Below are positions 24,439 through 32,843 of a stretch of DNA of 64,000 nucleotides, in pieces. The DNA is from Nonomuraea maritima. Lineage in GTDB: Bacteria > Actinomycetota > Actinomycetes > Streptosporangiales > Streptosporangiaceae. How positions within the stretch are numbered: position 1 is the stretch's first letter; each line of letters opens with the position of its first letter. Under the pieces are notes generated by a model. The model did no database searches. It saw nothing but the letters and a program-made list of their open reading frames with translations, and was not told the DNA's origin. A program made the translations under genes and the position numbers. The DNA lies in assembly GCF_900100395.1 (NCBI RefSeq), contig NZ_FNFB01000005.1, positions 1-64,000 on the forward strand, read 5' to 3'.

Positions 24439-25971
24439 GTGAGCTTCGACGTAGTGATCAGCGGCGGCCGGGTGCTCGACGGAACGGGCGCCCCGCCGTA
24501 CCGGGCGGACGTGGGCATCGCGGGTGACCGCGTCGAAGCGGTCGGCAGGCTGGACGGCGCCGCGGCCCGTACGGTGATCGACGCGACCGGGCGGCTGGTC
24601 GCGCCCGGCTTCGTCGACTGCCACGCGCACGGCGACGCGGCCGTCTTCGACCCGGCCGTGCAGCGGGCGGCGCTGCGGCAGGGGGTGACCACGTTCGTGC
24701 TCGGCCAGGACGGGCTGTCGTTCGCGCCGGGCTCGGCCGAGACGGTGGCGTACGCCTCGCGCTACTTCGCCGCCGTCAACGGCTCACTCAAGCGGGACGA
24801 GGGTCCGCTCACCGTGGGCGAGCTGCTCGGCGGCTACGACAGGGCCGTCGCGCTCAACACCGCCTACCTGCTGCCCCACGGCACGATCCGCTACGACGTC
24901 ATGGGCGCCTCGCCCGCACCGGCCGGGCCCGACGACCTCGCGGCGATGCTGCGCCACGTGGAGCGCGGGCTGTCGGAGGGCGCCGTCGGACTGTCGAGCG
25001 GGCTCGAATACCTGCCAGGACGCCACGCCGGCGCCGACGAGCTGGCCGCCCTGTGCGCGCCGCTGGGCGGGCTGCCGTACGTCACCCACATGCGGGCCTA
25101 CGGCGATCGGGCCGGGGTGGGGATGGCCGAGGTCATGGACATCGCCCGCCGGTCGGGCGCCGCCGTGCACGTCTCGCACCTGCACGGCCCGGCCGACGTG
25201 CTGCTGCCGCTGGTCGAGGAGGCGCTCGCACGAGGCGTGGACCTCACCTTCGACACCTATCCCTACCTGCGCGGCAACACGATCCTCGCGATGGTGGTGC
25301 TGCCGTCCGAGGTGCCCGGCGCCGAGCCCGACCGGGCCCTGGAGATGATCGCCTCGTCCGTGCTGGACGACCACTGGCCGACGCTCGACGCGGTCTGGCC
25401 CCGGCTGACCGTCTCGCACGCGCCCGGCCTGGAATGGGCCGAGGGCATGACCATGGTGGCGGCGGCCGAGCGCGCCGGGATGCGGCCCGCCGACTTCTGC
25501 CGCCGCCTGCTGACGGAGACGCGGCTGGAGGCGGGCGTCGTCTCCGCGCGTCCCGACGAGGGTCCGCAGGGCGAGGAGTCCGTACGGCGCATGCTGCGCC
25601 ACCCCTCGCAGACCGGCGGCTCCGACGGCATCTACGTGGGCGGCCACCCCCACCCGCGCGGGTTCGGGGCGTTCGCCCGCTTCCTCGGCCGGCACGTCAG
25701 GGAGCTGGGCGACTGGACGTGGGAGCAGGCGGCCGTGCATCTTGCCGCCCACCCCGCGCGCCGCTTCGGGCTGGCCGACCGAGGGTTGCTGCGGCGCGGG
25801 TTCGCGGCCGACGTGGTGGTGTTCGACCCGGCCGCGGTCACCGACCGGGCGACGTACGAGGCCCCGCGCGAGCCCGCCGAGGGAGTCGGCGACGTGCTCG
25901 TCTCCGGCGTGCCGGTGCTGGCCGGGGGCGAGCTCACCGGGGCGACGCCCGGTCGCGCGCTCCGCCCGTGA
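24439..25971 (+). CDS. N-acyl-D-amino-acid deacylase
   Basis: This 510-residue amidohydrolase-superfamily protein hydrolyses N-acyl-D-amino acids to the free D-amino acid. The metal-binding HxH is in VDCHAHGD, further ligands are in THMRAYGD and VHVSHLHG, and the catalytic Asp is in TGGSDGIYVG. The family-typical HPHPRGFGAFARFLGRHVRE follows. The GTG at 24439 starts nine bases after the kinase stop. It heads a four-gene run whose next genes encode a D-amino-acid PLP lyase and RidA, which fits D-amino-acid breakdown. Confidence 0.9.
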   Translation: MSFDVVISGGRVLDGTGAPPYRADVGIAGDRVEAVGRLDGAAARTVIDATGRLVAPGFVDCHAHGDAAVFDPAVQRAALRQGVTTFVLGQDGLSFAPGSAETVAYASRYFAAVNGSLKRDEGPLTVGELLGGYDRAVALNTAYLLPHGTIRYDVMGASPAPAGPDDLAAMLRHVERGLSEGAVGLSSGLEYLPGRHAGADELAALCAPLGGLPYVTHMRAYGDRAGVGMAEVMDIARRSGAAVHVSHLHGPADVLLPLVEEALARGVDLTFDTYPYLRGNTILAMVVLPSEVPGAEPDRALEMIASSVLDDHWPTLDAVWPRLTVSHAPGLEWAEGMTMVAAAERAGMRPADFCRRLLTETRLEAGVVSARPDEGPQGEESVRRMLRHPSQTGGSDGIYVGGHPHPRGFGAFARFLGRHVRELGDWTWEQAAVHLAAHPARRFGLADRGLLRRGFAADVVVFDPAAVTDRATYEAPREPAEGVGDVLVSGVPVLAGGELTGATPGRALRP

Positions 25972-26014
25972 CACGCGCCTGGGATAGGGTCTGACGCGAA
26001 CAAAGGGGGGTTCT

Positions 26015-27091
26015 GTGCCGGCGATCCTCGGTCAGTCGATCTTCGATGGCGGCATCGCGTTTCCCGTGATGGTGGCCCACCGGGACGCCCTGGAGCACAA
26101 TGTGGCGACGATGGCGGCCTTCGCCCGTGACCACGGTCTGGAGTTCGCCCCCCACGCCAAGACCCACCTGTCGCCCGAGATCGCCGCCATGCAGCTGGCC
26201 GCCGGCGCCTGGGGCCTGACGGTGGCGACGCTCCGCCAGGCCGAGACGGTCAGGGGGTTCGGCGCCCGCCGCGTCCTGGTGGCCAACCAGGTCGTCGATC
26301 CTGCGGGGCTCGCCTGGGCCGCCGCCGAGCTGGAGCGCGACCCCGACTTCGAGTTCCTGTGCTTCGCCGACTCGGTGGCCGGCCTCGACATCCTCGCCCG
26401 CCACGCGGGCGCGCGCCCGTTCCGGGTGCTCGCCGAGCTGGGCCACGCGGGCGGCAGGGCCGGCTGCCGGACGCTGGAGGAGCTGCTCGAGGTCGTCGCG
26501 CACGCGCAGGCGACGCCGGGCGTCGAACTGGCCGGGGTCGCCGGGTACGAGGGCGGGCTGAAGGACGCCGCGCAGGTCCGCACGTACCTGTTCGCGCTGC
26601 AGGACGCCGTCGAGCACGTCCGCGTCCGCACGCCCGTCCTGTCGGTGGGCGGCAGCCAGTGGTTCGACGTGATCGGGCGCGAGCTGGCCGGCAGCCGCGC
26701 CAGGGTCCTGCTGCGCAGCGGCGCGTACGTCAGCCACGACGACGGCTTCTACCGCGAGCGCACGCCGTTCAACCGGATCGACGGCGAGCTGCGCCCGGCG
26801 CTGGAGGTGTGGGCGCACGTGCTGTCCACGCCGGAGCCGGGCCTCGCGATCGTCGGCATGGGCAAGCGCGACGCCCCGTACGACGAGGGGCTGCCGATCC
26901 CGCGCCGCGACGGCGTGACCGTGCTGAAGATGCAGGACCAGCACACCGTCGTCCGGGCCGAGGGCCTCAGGCCGGGCGACCTGCTGGCGTTCGGGATCTC
27001 CCACCCGTGCACGGCGTTCGACAAGTGGCGCGTGCTCCCGCTGGTGGACCAGGACTACCGTGTCGTTGGCACGATACACACCTACTTCTAG
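26015..27091 (+). CDS. PLP-dependent D-amino-acid lyase (D-serine dehydratase / D-threonine aldolase family)
   Basis: The 358-residue protein is a fold-type III (alanine-racemase-like) enzyme. K49 in FAPHAKTH is the PLP lysine, and GISHPCTAFDKW supplies the His and Cys metal ligands of the DSD1/D-threonine aldolase group. These enzymes act on D-serine, D-threonine or related amino acids, giving pyruvate/ammonia or glycine/aldehyde. The GTG at 26015 follows an AAAGGGGGG purine run. RidA lies ten bases downstream, which favours a dehydratase/deaminase reaction that makes a reactive enamine. The exact substrate is unresolved. Confidence 0.85.
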   Translation: MPAILGQSIFDGGIAFPVMVAHRDALEHNVATMAAFARDHGLEFAPHAKTHLSPEIAAMQLAAGAWGLTVATLRQAETVRGFGARRVLVANQVVDPAGLAWAAAELERDPDFEFLCFADSVAGLDILARHAGARPFRVLAELGHAGGRAGCRTLEELLEVVAHAQATPGVELAGVAGYEGGLKDAAQVRTYLFALQDAVEHVRVRTPVLSVGGSQWFDVIGRELAGSRARVLLRSGAYVSHDDGFYRERTPFNRIDGELRPALEVWAHVLSTPEPGLAIVGMGKRDAPYDEGLPIPRRDGVTVLKMQDQHTVVRAEGLRPGDLLAFGISHPCTAFDKWRVLPLVDQDYRVVGTIHTYF

Positions 27092-27100
27092 GGAGATTTC

Positions 27101-27481
27101 GTGAAAAAGGAGCTCAGGACGACGGAAGGCGCCGCCCCCATCGGCGCCTACTCCCAGGGTCTCGTGGTGGGCGACTTCGTCTACACCTCGGGCATGGGCC
27201 CCCTCGACCCGCACACCGGCGAGATCGTCGGCGACGACGTCGCCACCCAGACCCACCAGGTCATGCGCAACCTCGGCGCGATCCTCGCCGCCCACGGCCT
27301 GGGCTTCGACGACGTGATCAAGGCGACCGTCCACCTCCAGCACGTCAAGGAGGACTTCGCCGCCTACAACGAGGTCTACAAGTCGTACTTCAACCCGCCC
27401 TACCCCGTCCGCACCACCGTCGGGTCGGAGCTCATGAACATCCTCGTGGAGATCGACTTCGTCGCGTACAAGAGCGCGTAG
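27101..27481 (+). CDS. RidA-family enamine/imine deaminase
   Basis: The 126-residue protein is a single RidA (YjgF/YER057c) domain with GAYSQGLVVGDFVYTSG, HLQHVKEDFAAYNEVYKSYF and the substrate-binding Arg in YPVRTTVG. Members hydrolyse reactive 2-aminoacrylate-type enamines released by PLP dehydratases. The neighbouring PLP lyase provides such an intermediate. The GTG at 27101 follows GGGAGA. Confidence 0.92.
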   Translation: MKKELRTTEGAAPIGAYSQGLVVGDFVYTSGMGPLDPHTGEIVGDDVATQTHQVMRNLGAILAAHGLGFDDVIKATVHLQHVKEDFAAYNEVYKSYFNPPYPVRTTVGSELMNILVEIDFVAYKSA

Positions 27482-27490
27482 GGTTCGCTC

Positions 27491-28696
27491 GTGGCCAGTG
27501 TGGACAGTTCGGTGTACGTCTTCGCCGAGGACCTGCTCGGTGAGGGCGTCGAGCGGGTGCTCGACAGGATCAGCGGCTACGGCGTGGCCGGCGTCACCGT
27601 CGGCGCCGTCCACCACGCCACCCATGACGTCACCCCGCACGGGCTGTCCCGGCTGACCCTGCGCCGCGACGGCGCCCACTTCACCCCGCCGCCCGACCTG
27701 TTCGAGGGGCTGCGGCTGGCTCCCGTCCCCGGAGACGCGAAGGTCTTCGACGGCCTGCGCGAGGCGTGCGCGGAACGCTCGCTCAAGCTGCACGGCTGGA
27801 CGGTCTTCCTGCGCAACGCGACGCTCGGCGCCGCGCACCCCGACGTGACCGTGCACGACTGCTTCGGCGACCGCGGCTCGCCCGCCGCCCTGTGCCCCGC
27901 CCACCCCGACGTGCGCGACTACGCCGTCGCGCTCGCGCGGGCGGTGGCGCGGCTCGGGGTCGACAGCGTGGTCGCCGAGGCGCTGCACTTCCGCCCGCTG
28001 CGCGCGGAGCGCTCCTTCGTGCCGCTCGGCCCGATGGACGCCTACCTGTTCGGCCTCTGCTTCTGCGACCACTGCATGCGCCGGGCGACCGACCTCGGCG
28101 TCAAGGCCCAGGTGGCGCGCGAGGAGTGCGCGCGGATCCTCGGCGGGGTGTTCGGCGGCGACCCGCCCGCGCAGGGCGAGGTGACCAGGGCGGCGCTGAC
28201 CGCCTACGCCGGGCCCGACCTCGTCGCCTACGCGCGGGCCCGCTCAGAGACGGTCACCACGCTGGTGTCCGAGGTGTCCGCGGCGGTCGCCGGGGAGGGC
28301 TCGAAGCTGGTGTTCCTCGACGCGACCGGCGCGGTCAAGGGGTACGCGGACGGGCTGCCCACGCCGGGCCTGGCCGCGTACGACGCCTGGCAGCTCGGCG
28401 TCGACCTGGTGGCGCTCGGCGACCTGGTGCCCGCGTTCGGGGTGCTCGCGTACGCGCGGGACGCGGCGCGCGTGGCCGACGACGTGGGCGCCTACCTGCG
28501 CTCGGTGGGCCAGGACCGCGAGGTCAGGGCCGTGCTGCGGCCCGGACACCCCGACAGCGACTCGACCGACCGGCTCGTGGCCAAGGCCAGGGGAGCCAGG
28601 GCCGCGGGGGCGGCGGCCCTCGACTTCTACGCCTACGGGCTGGTGCCGTACCCGGTGCTCGACCGGATCACCGCGGCGCTGTCGGAGACGCCGTGA
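27491..28696 (+). CDS. Unrecognised enzyme of the D-amino-acid operon, TIM-barrel-like
   Basis: The 401-residue protein starts at a GTG nine bases after the RidA stop. I do not recognise a named family. Alternating strands and helices (YAVALARAVARLGVDSVVAEAL, AYDAWQLGVDLVALGDLVPAFG, GAAALDFYAYGL) suggest a TIM barrel. LFGLCFCDHCMRRATDLG resembles the CxCxxC stretch that precedes catalytic regions in glycosidase-like barrels. There is no signal peptide. Position at the end of the operon suggests a role in the same pathway, but no reaction can be assigned. Its last 29 bases overlap the convergent LysE gene. Confidence 0.7.
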   Translation: MASVDSSVYVFAEDLLGEGVERVLDRISGYGVAGVTVGAVHHATHDVTPHGLSRLTLRRDGAHFTPPPDLFEGLRLAPVPGDAKVFDGLREACAERSLKLHGWTVFLRNATLGAAHPDVTVHDCFGDRGSPAALCPAHPDVRDYAVALARAVARLGVDSVVAEALHFRPLRAERSFVPLGPMDAYLFGLCFCDHCMRRATDLGVKAQVAREECARILGGVFGGDPPAQGEVTRAALTAYAGPDLVAYARARSETVTTLVSEVSAAVAGEGSKLVFLDATGAVKGYADGLPTPGLAAYDAWQLGVDLVALGDLVPAFGVLAYARDAARVADDVGAYLRSVGQDREVRAVLRPGHPDSDSTDRLVAKARGARAAGAAALDFYAYGLVPYPVLDRITAALSETP

Positions 28697-29294
28697 CCAG
28701 GGTGGCCACGCCGAGCCCGAGATAGACCAGACCGCTCACGTACCGCAGGGTCGTGGCGGCGCGGGCGAGGCGGTGGCCGAGGGTGCCGGCGGTGAGCGCG
28801 TACGCGATGTCGCAGACCAGGCCGACGAGCAGCACCGTGAGGCCGAGCAGCAGCACCTGCAGCGCGGGGGAGCCCGCGCGGGCGTCCACGAACTGCGGCA
28901 GGAACGCCAGGAAGAGCAGGACCGTCTTGGGGTTGAGCAGGTTGACCAGCACGCCTTCGAGGAACACCGCGCGCAGCGACTGCGGCGCGGGCGCGGCGGT
29001 GCCGTCCTGCTTGCCGGTGAGCGCCCGCACGCCCAGATAGATCAGGTACGCGGCGCCCGCCCACTTGATGACCGAGAACAGCGTCGCCGACCGCGCGAGC
29101 ACGTACGACAGCCCGGCGGCGGCCGCCGCGACGTGCACGAGCGTGCCGGTCTCCACGCCGAGCGCGCTCGCCAGTCCGGCGGCCCGCCCCTGGGCGATCC
29201 CGCGGGCCGCGATGTAGAGGTGGTTCGGGCCCGGGATGAGCACCAGCGCGAGCGTGGCGGTCGCGAAGAGGGCGAAAGTCGTCAGAGGAATCAC
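28668..29294 (-). CDS. LysE-family amino-acid/metabolite exporter
   Basis: The 208-residue protein has six transmembrane helices and the LysE/RhtB signature LVLIPGPNHLYIAARGIAQGRAAGLASALGVETG. Such proteins export amino acids or derivatives. It converges on the D-amino-acid operon, overlapping its last gene by 29 bases, and is divergent from the large LuxR regulator. That placement makes both operon control and export of an operon product reasonable guesses. Confidence 0.9.
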   Translation of the reverse strand: MIPLTTFALFATATLALVLIPGPNHLYIAARGIAQGRAAGLASALGVETGTLVHVAAAAAGLSYVLARSATLFSVIKWAGAAYLIYLGVRALTGKQDGTAAPAPQSLRAVFLEGVLVNLLNPKTVLLFLAFLPQFVDARAGSPALQVLLLGLTVLLVGLVCDIAYALTAGTLGHRLARAATTLRYVSGLVYLGLGVATLVTASPTAPR

Positions 29295-29396
29295 GGAAGA
29301 GCAGCGTATGGCGTTTTTGGTCCCGCGAATAAGGCCAATATGTCCCCCAAATTATGGACCAATCGGTTGTCGGTATGGCATGGCATAGTTCATGGC

Positions 29397-32147
29397 GTGA
29401 ACGGTCTCCTTGTCGGTCGCTCGGTCGAGCTGGCCGGGCTTTCGCGCGTGCTCCAGTCCGCGGCCGGCGGCGTCGCCGGGGTGGCGCTCGTGGGCGGCGA
29501 CGCGGGCATCGGCAAGTCGCGGCTGGCCGCCGAACTCGTCGCCGAGGCCCGCGAACGCGGCTTCAACGTACTGGTCGGCCAGTGCGCCGAACTCGGCGAC
29601 GCGCTGCCGTACCTGCCGCTGGCCGATGCGCTGCGCAGCGCCGAGCAGGCCGTGCGGGACGCCGCCGCCGCCCACCCCATGCTGGGCCAGCTCCTGCCGG
29701 GGTCGGAGTCCGCGCCCGCCGCCGGGCTCACCCAGCAGCGGCTGTTCGGCTCGCTGCTCGGGTTGCTCGCCGACGTGCAGCCCGTGCTGTTCGTGATCGA
29801 GGACCTGCACTGGGCCGACCGCTCCACCCGTGACCTGCTGGTCTTCCTCAGCCGCATGGTGCAGAGCGAGCGGGTCTGCGTCGTCGGCACCTACCGCACC
29901 GACGACCTGCACCGCCGCCACCCCCTGCGACCCGTGCTGGCCGAGCTGAAGCGGCTGCCCGCCGTGATGAGCGTCGAGCTGGGCCCGCTCGCCCCCGAGG
30001 CGCTGGCCGACTACGTCGTCACCCTCGGCGACGTCGACCCGCAGAGCCTCGGCCTCATCGTGTCGCGGGCCGAGGGCAACCCGTTCTACGCCGAAGAGCT
30101 GTTCGCGGCCGTGGCCGAGGGCGAGATCCTGCCTGACGGCCTGGCCAGCCTGCTGATGTCGCGGGTGGAGGTGCTGTCGGAGGCCGGGCAGGCGGTGCTG
30201 CGGGCCGCCGCCGTGGCCGGCCGCCGGGTCGAGGACGAGCTGCTGCGCGAGGTGTCGGGGCTGCCGCTCGCCGAGTTCGAGGAGGCGGTCAGGGAGATCC
30301 TCTCGCGCGGGCTGCTGCGGGTCGACGGCCGCGGCTACGCCTTCCGTCACGCCCTCCTGCAGGAGGCCGTCTACACCGATCTGCTGCCCGGCGAGCGCAC
30401 CCGCCTGCACGCGGCTTTCGCCCGCCTGCTCACCTCGCCGGCCGAGCTGGCCCACCACCATCTCGCCGGCCACGACCTGGCCGGGGCGCTGGCCGCCTCG
30501 GTCGAGGCGGGGCGCGCCGCCGAGCGCATCGGCGCGCCCGCCGAGGCCCACCGCCACTACGACCGGGCGCTCGGCCTGTGGGAGCGGGTGGCCGACCCCG
30601 GGAGCCTGACCGGCGAGAGCTACGAGAAGCTGGCCTTCCGCAGCGCCGTCATGGCCGCCGACAGCGGCGACAACCACCGCGCCGTCGCCCAGCTGCGCGC
30701 ACTGCCCCAGACGTCCGAGGTGAGCGAGCGGCTCGCGTACTACCTCGCCGAGGTGGACGACTCGGCCGAGGAGCTGGCCGCGGCCGAGCGCGCCGTCGAC
30801 AGCGCGACCACCACGTGCGAGCTGGCCCGCGCCCTCGCGACCTACGCCCGCTGCCTGCTGTGGAGCTCCCGGCACCACGAGGTCGAGGCGTACTGCACGC
30901 GGGCGCTGGAGACCGCCCGCGCGGCCGGGGCGCGCGACGCCGAGGCCAGCGCCATGCTCACGCTCGCCATCTTCCTTGAGGTGCGCGGCGACATGGCCAG
31001 GGCCCACGAGCTGGTCCACGCCGCCGCCGAGGAGAGCAGCGGCGACCTCGCCATCGATCTGCGGGCGCGCTACCAGCACGCCCGCATCCACTACGAGCAG
31101 GGCTATCTGTCCGCGGCCGCCGAGACGGCCGACGACGGCATCAAGCTGGCCGCCGGGAACGGGCTCAAATGGAGCACGTACGGCACCGACCTGCGCTTCC
31201 TTCGCTTCCTCATCCACTACGCGGCCGGCGAGTGGGACCAGGCCGAGACCGTGGCGGCCGGCTTCGGCGCGCGGGTGGGCACGCCGCACGAGGCGCTGCT
31301 TTCGTCGGTCGCGCTGTTCGTCGAGGTGGGGCGCGACCTGCCCGCCGTCGGGAACCGGCTCGACCTGTTGCGGCCCTTCTGGGACGACGAACTGACGGAG
31401 TACATGTCGCGGGGCATGGCCGCGGAGCACGCGCTGTGGCACGGCGACCCGGCCACGGCGCTCGAGCACGTGCGCGCGGCCATGGCCCGGCCGGCCGAGG
31501 GCGAGGCCGTCCTGGTCCGGCTGGCCGCCGTCGCGCTGTGGGCGCTGGCGGAGCTGGGCACCACAGAGGGCGCCGACGAACTGCTGCAGCACGCCCGCTT
31601 CGCCGTCACCGTGGGCCCCACCGGCGACGGGGGACACGTCGGCCCTGAAGGGAGGGCCTGGGCGCTGCGGGCGGAGGCCGAGTGGCACCGCGTGCACGGA
31701 CGGCTCGACGTGGAGCTGTGGCGGCGGGTGGTCGAGGCGTTCGACTTCGGATTCGTCTACGAGACCGCGAGGGCCCGGTGGCGGCTGGCCGAGGCGCTGT
31801 TCGCCGCCGGTGACCGGGCGGCGGCTCTCGCCGAGTGGGAACTCGCCCGCGAGGCGGCGGCCCGGCTGCGGGCCGCCCCGCTGGAGAAGGCGCTGCTGCA
31901 GTTCGGGCGGCGGGCCCGCTTCGGCGTCCCCACGGACGACGGTGCTCTCCCGAGCGGGCTGACCGCCAGGGAGAACGAGGTGCTGAAGCTGGTCGCCGAG
32001 GGGCTGACCAACCGGGAGATCGCCGAACGGCTGTTCATCGCGCAGAAGACGGTGAGCGTGCACGTCTCCAACATCCTGGGCAAGCTGCGGGTCTCCACCC
32101 GTACGCAGGCGGCGGCGACCGCCCGCCGGCACGGCCTGCTGGGCTGA
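29397..32147 (+). CDS. Large ATP-binding LuxR-family (LAL) regulator
   Basis: The 916-residue protein has an N-terminal AAA/STAND ATPase with Walker A GGDAGIGKSRLAAEL near residues 29-43 and Walker B VLFVIEDLHWADRS. A long helical TPR-like middle follows (ALATYARCLLWSSRHHEVEAY, ARYQHARIHYEQGYLSAAAET). The C-terminal LuxR HTH reads LTARENEVLKLVAEGLTNREIAERLF. The GTG at 29397 gives a product beginning MNGLLVGRSVELAGL, the usual LAL opening. These proteins activate catabolic or secondary-metabolite genes in response to ATP and a ligand; the target here is unknown. It shares a 102-base promoter region with the divergent LysE gene. Confidence 0.9.
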   Translation: MNGLLVGRSVELAGLSRVLQSAAGGVAGVALVGGDAGIGKSRLAAELVAEARERGFNVLVGQCAELGDALPYLPLADALRSAEQAVRDAAAAHPMLGQLLPGSESAPAAGLTQQRLFGSLLGLLADVQPVLFVIEDLHWADRSTRDLLVFLSRMVQSERVCVVGTYRTDDLHRRHPLRPVLAELKRLPAVMSVELGPLAPEALADYVVTLGDVDPQSLGLIVSRAEGNPFYAEELFAAVAEGEILPDGLASLLMSRVEVLSEAGQAVLRAAAVAGRRVEDELLREVSGLPLAEFEEAVREILSRGLLRVDGRGYAFRHALLQEAVYTDLLPGERTRLHAAFARLLTSPAELAHHHLAGHDLAGALAASVEAGRAAERIGAPAEAHRHYDRALGLWERVADPGSLTGESYEKLAFRSAVMAADSGDNHRAVAQLRALPQTSEVSERLAYYLAEVDDSAEELAAAERAVDSATTTCELARALATYARCLLWSSRHHEVEAYCTRALETARAAGARDAEASAMLTLAIFLEVRGDMARAHELVHAAAEESSGDLAIDLRARYQHARIHYEQGYLSAAAETADDGIKLAAGNGLKWSTYGTDLRFLRFLIHYAAGEWDQAETVAAGFGARVGTPHEALLSSVALFVEVGRDLPAVGNRLDLLRPFWDDELTEYMSRGMAAEHALWHGDPATALEHVRAAMARPAEGEAVLVRLAAVALWALAELGTTEGADELLQHARFAVTVGPTGDGGHVGPEGRAWALRAEAEWHRVHGRLDVELWRRVVEAFDFGFVYETARARWRLAEALFAAGDRAAALAEWELAREAAARLRAAPLEKALLQFGRRARFGVPTDDGALPSGLTARENEVLKLVAEGLTNREIAERLFIAQKTVSVHVSNILGKLRVSTRTQAAATARRHGLLG

Positions 32148-32204
32148 CCTCCGGGAAGCCTGTGCAGGCGGCGGCGGCCGCCCCGCACGTGACCTCCGGG
32201 AAGC
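32105..32204. repeat. Imperfect tandem duplication of the regulator's 3' end
   Basis: The segment starting GCAGGCGGCGGCG at 32105 and ending TGACCTCCGGGAAGC at 32159 recurs, shortened by 14 bases, at about 32164-32204 with the same beginning and end. The first copy is the last codons, stop and trailer of the LuxR gene; the second is non-coding. Confidence 0.6.
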
Positions 32205-32297
32205 GTGGGGTGCCACGGGGCGACGCTTGGGAGGGTCTTTGCGGCCCGGCTCGTAGCGTCCGACGAGGTTTCCTCGTGTCGCGAAAGGAGCGTCTCG

Positions 32298-32831
32298 TTG
32301 TCCGCTCTCGCCCGGGCGCTGCCCGCCTTCCTCGCCCTGCCGCTGCTCGCCGCGCCGTCTCCCGCGCGGGCCGACACGGAGGTCTCCTGCCGCGCGTCGG
32401 GGAACGCGCACTTCCTGCCGGGGGTGCAGTCGGCGCCGCAGGCCCAGCACGTCACCTACACCGGCGTCCTGCAGGAGTGCGTCGACCACAGCGCGCTCGG
32501 CATCACCGGGGTCCGCTTCAGCGCCGTCTTCACCGACCTGCGCCTCGGCTGCGCCGACCGTGACTTCCCCGGCGCCGGCACCGGCACCGTGACCCTCCAG
32601 TGGCGGCTGGGCCGGGCCAAGCCGACGAGCACGGCGGAGGTCACGATGGGGCAGGCCGTACTCAACCGGGTCACCCTGTCGGGCGTGGTCCGCGACGGCG
32701 CGTTCCCGGGACGGCAGTTCACCGGCGAGTTCGACACGAACCTGCTCGGCGCGCCCGGACGGTGCGAGTCGGGCGCGCTCTTCGGCCCCGTCCACAGCGC
32801 TCCGTTCCAGGGCGACTTCACGCTCGGGTGA
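32298..32831 (+). CDS. Secreted protein of unknown function
   Basis: The 177-residue product begins at a TTG preceded by AAAGGAG seven bases upstream. It carries a clear signal peptide (LARALPAFLALPLLAAPSPARA, cleaved before DTEV). The mature part of about 150 residues is beta-rich and has four cysteines (VSCRAS, LQECVD, RLGCAD, GRCESG), probably forming disulfides outside the cell. I recognise no family. It is convergent with the Pro/Gln-rich membrane protein. Confidence 0.7.
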   Translation: MSALARALPAFLALPLLAAPSPARADTEVSCRASGNAHFLPGVQSAPQAQHVTYTGVLQECVDHSALGITGVRFSAVFTDLRLGCADRDFPGAGTGTVTLQWRLGRAKPTSTAEVTMGQAVLNRVTLSGVVRDGAFPGRQFTGEFDTNLLGAPGRCESGALFGPVHSAPFQGDFTLG

Positions 32832-32843
32832 GGGCGCGGCCGG

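Noticed and set aside
27491..28696. Calling the 401-residue protein a glycoside hydrolase
   Set aside because: The CxCxxC stretch is suggestive only; no catalytic acid pair or carbohydrate-site motif can be identified.
29352..32795. 1147-codon minus-strand frame opposite the LuxR-family regulator
   Set aside because: Shadow frame; the plus strand has a complete ATPase and HTH domain.
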